A stretch of DNA of 64,000 nucleotides from JAUUZT01 sp964654015. Its GTDB lineage: Bacteria; Chloroflexota; Dehalococcoidia; GIF9; AB-539-J10. Location: positions 1 to 64,000 of the forward strand of contig CAZZHQ010000001.1 of NCBI GenBank assembly GCA_964654015.1, in the 5' to 3' direction. The notes beneath the pieces were generated by a model, which was not told the DNA's origin, searched no databases, and worked only from the letters and a program-made list of their open reading frames with translations. The position numbers and the translations under genes were made by a program. Shown one piece after another: positions 63,189-64,000 of the stretch; the stretch's first letter is position 1, and each line of letters opens with the position of its first letter.

Positions 63189-64000
63189 GTTTTCTGGCGT
63201 ATCCCCGTACCGATAACTCCTTCGGCGTAAGAAATCAGGTAGGCATTATAGCCACAGTTGCCTGCGCTAATGACGTGGCACGCTGGATAAGCAATCAGAC
63301 CTTCGGTAGTGTACCCTTCACCCACCAGCAGGGTTGTTGCCAGACAAAACCAGACCTTGATATAGTAACCCGCACGTTAATCTCACTGGGTAGAAACCCC
63401 AATCTGACCAGCGTGATTCTGGTGAGCCTTGGCTGTGAGAGTATTTCTCCAAACGAGGTAGCGGAAGGGATATCAGTGACAGGAAAAGAAGTGGAACAAA
63501 TAGTCATCCAAAAAATAGGCGGCTCTGGTCCTGCCATTGCTGAGGGTTCCCGCCTAGCGCGCCAGTTAGTGAAAAAAGCTTCTCTACTCCAGCGCAGCTC
63601 CGTTCCTGACTCCGAATTAAGATTTGGTATTAAGTGTGGCGCCTCTGATACTACTTCAGGATTAGTCTCCAATCCTGCCACCGGTGCCGCCGTAGACCTG
63701 CTTATAGAACACGGGGGCAGCTGTGTTTTCGGAGAGACCACAGAGTTCATGGGTGCCGAGCACCTGCTGGCTAAAAGAGCGGCATCTCCTGAGGTAGGGC
63801 AGCAGATTTTCGATATTGTTGAGCGAATGGAGAGGCGAGCCATAGATGCAGGAACAGACATGCGTGGTGGACAACCTACTGGAGGTAATATTGCCGGTGG
63901 GTTAACTACTATCGAGGAAAAATCATTGGGAGCCATCAGTAAATGCGGTAGCAAACCTATTCAAGCAGTGTACAAGTACGGAGAATGTCCCCAAGGTAAA
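63185..64000 (+). CDS. UxaA-family hydrolyase, large subunit (truncated by window end)
   Basis: The frame is open from TTG 63185 to the window end with no stop, giving 272 residues. It starts LSFLAYPRTDNSFGVRNQVG, matching the G-x-R-N-x-V/I-x-I-I start of the UxaA/SuyB large domain, followed by FTHQQGCCQTKPD, VILVSLGCESISP, LRFGIKCGASDTTSGLVSNP and GGQPTGGNIAGGL. GGAGG lies 4-5 bp before the TTG. Family enzymes dehydrate altronate, galactarate or desulfonate sulfolactate; which one is not decidable. Confidence 0.88.
   Translation, partial: MSFLAYPRTDNSFGVRNQVGIIATVACANDVARWISNQTFGSVPFTHQQGCCQTKPDLDIVTRTLISLGRNPNLTSVILVSLGCESISPNEVAEGISVTGKEVEQIVIQKIGGSGPAIAEGSRLARQLVKKASLLQRSSVPDSELRFGIKCGASDTTSGLVSNPATGAAVDLLIEHGGSCVFGETTEFMGAEHLLAKRAASPEVGQQIFDIVERMERRAIDAGTDMRGGQPTGGNIAGGLTTIEEKSLGAISKCGSKPIQAVYKYGECPQGK

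Overview
The window is a bacterial chromosome segment, most likely from an anaerobic Chloroflexota lineage such as Dehalococcoidia. That assignment is an inference from gene content: corrinoid and uroporphyrinogen-decarboxylase-fold methyltransferases, a TRAP transporter, UGSC-like and DUF2088 proteins, a PPi-type phosphofructokinase and an Fe-S PurF. No rRNA or other decisive marker is present. Three tRNA genes were found (Val-CAC, Arg-CCT, Ala-CGC).

Layout. 1-4.3 kb is a mobile or defence border. An IS3-like terminus cuts off the 5' part of an AbiEii-type toxin gene, which converges on an AbiEi-like antitoxin gene. Upstream of the antitoxin lie four different perfect inverted repeats in about 200 bp. 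Next come two tandem XerC/D-like recombinases; the first has TAA exactly where its catalytic tyrosine codon should be. A tRNA-Val with a clear promoter follows. 4.5-7.7 kb is a three-gene ABC-2 exporter operon. 7.7-12.6 kb is gene-poor and scarred: integrase and IS3 transposase remnants, a diverged 50-bp repeat pair, and a few small or orphan genes (GNAT, DUF6125-like, nitroreductase). 12.6-15.1 kb holds xseA-xseB and a coiled-coil lipoprotein. 15.1-18.1 kb is another scar: REP-like palindromes, an acyl-CoA ligase tail and a DHDPS-family gene between two identical 47-bp repeats, then a sodium:neurotransmitter-symporter-family gene broken by an in-frame TAG.

18.2-24.2 kb is mostly housekeeping, with a PPi-type phosphofructokinase, a class II aldolase and GlpX fructose-1,6-bisphosphatase forming a glycolysis/gluconeogenesis block. 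24.4-33.9 kb is an apparent catabolic unit: an IclR regulator divergent from a TRAP transporter, a LarA-like protein, two UroD-type methyltransferase-like proteins, a corrinoid protein and an SDR dehydrogenase. A simple reading is uptake of an organic acid followed by racemisation, corrinoid-dependent methyl transfer and oxidation. 34-43.6 kb is a second accessory metabolic cluster (NHL propeller, HypE/AIR-synthase-like protein, a UGSC-like two-domain protein, amidohydrolase, HAD, DUF2088, MalY-type lyase, nitrilase).

43.7-47.6 kb holds a DEAD-box helicase, a glycine-rich RRM protein, two tRNAs and a CoA-disulfide-reductase-like flavoprotein. 47.8-53.5 kb is a compact candidate defence locus on the minus strand: a RadC N-terminal domain protein, a 1080-aa type IIG-like methyltransferase/restriction protein, an OLD-family ATPase-Toprim nuclease and a small protein. 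I consider it the best candidate for an undescribed system. 53.9-62.7 kb is core metabolism: ilvE, hisH, hisF, glnA, purF, pdxT (with no canonical start codon next to its Shine-Dalgarno), rpsT with a coupled 29-codon membrane ORF, and a bifunctional RelA/SpoT protein. The window ends inside a split UxaA-family dehydratase.
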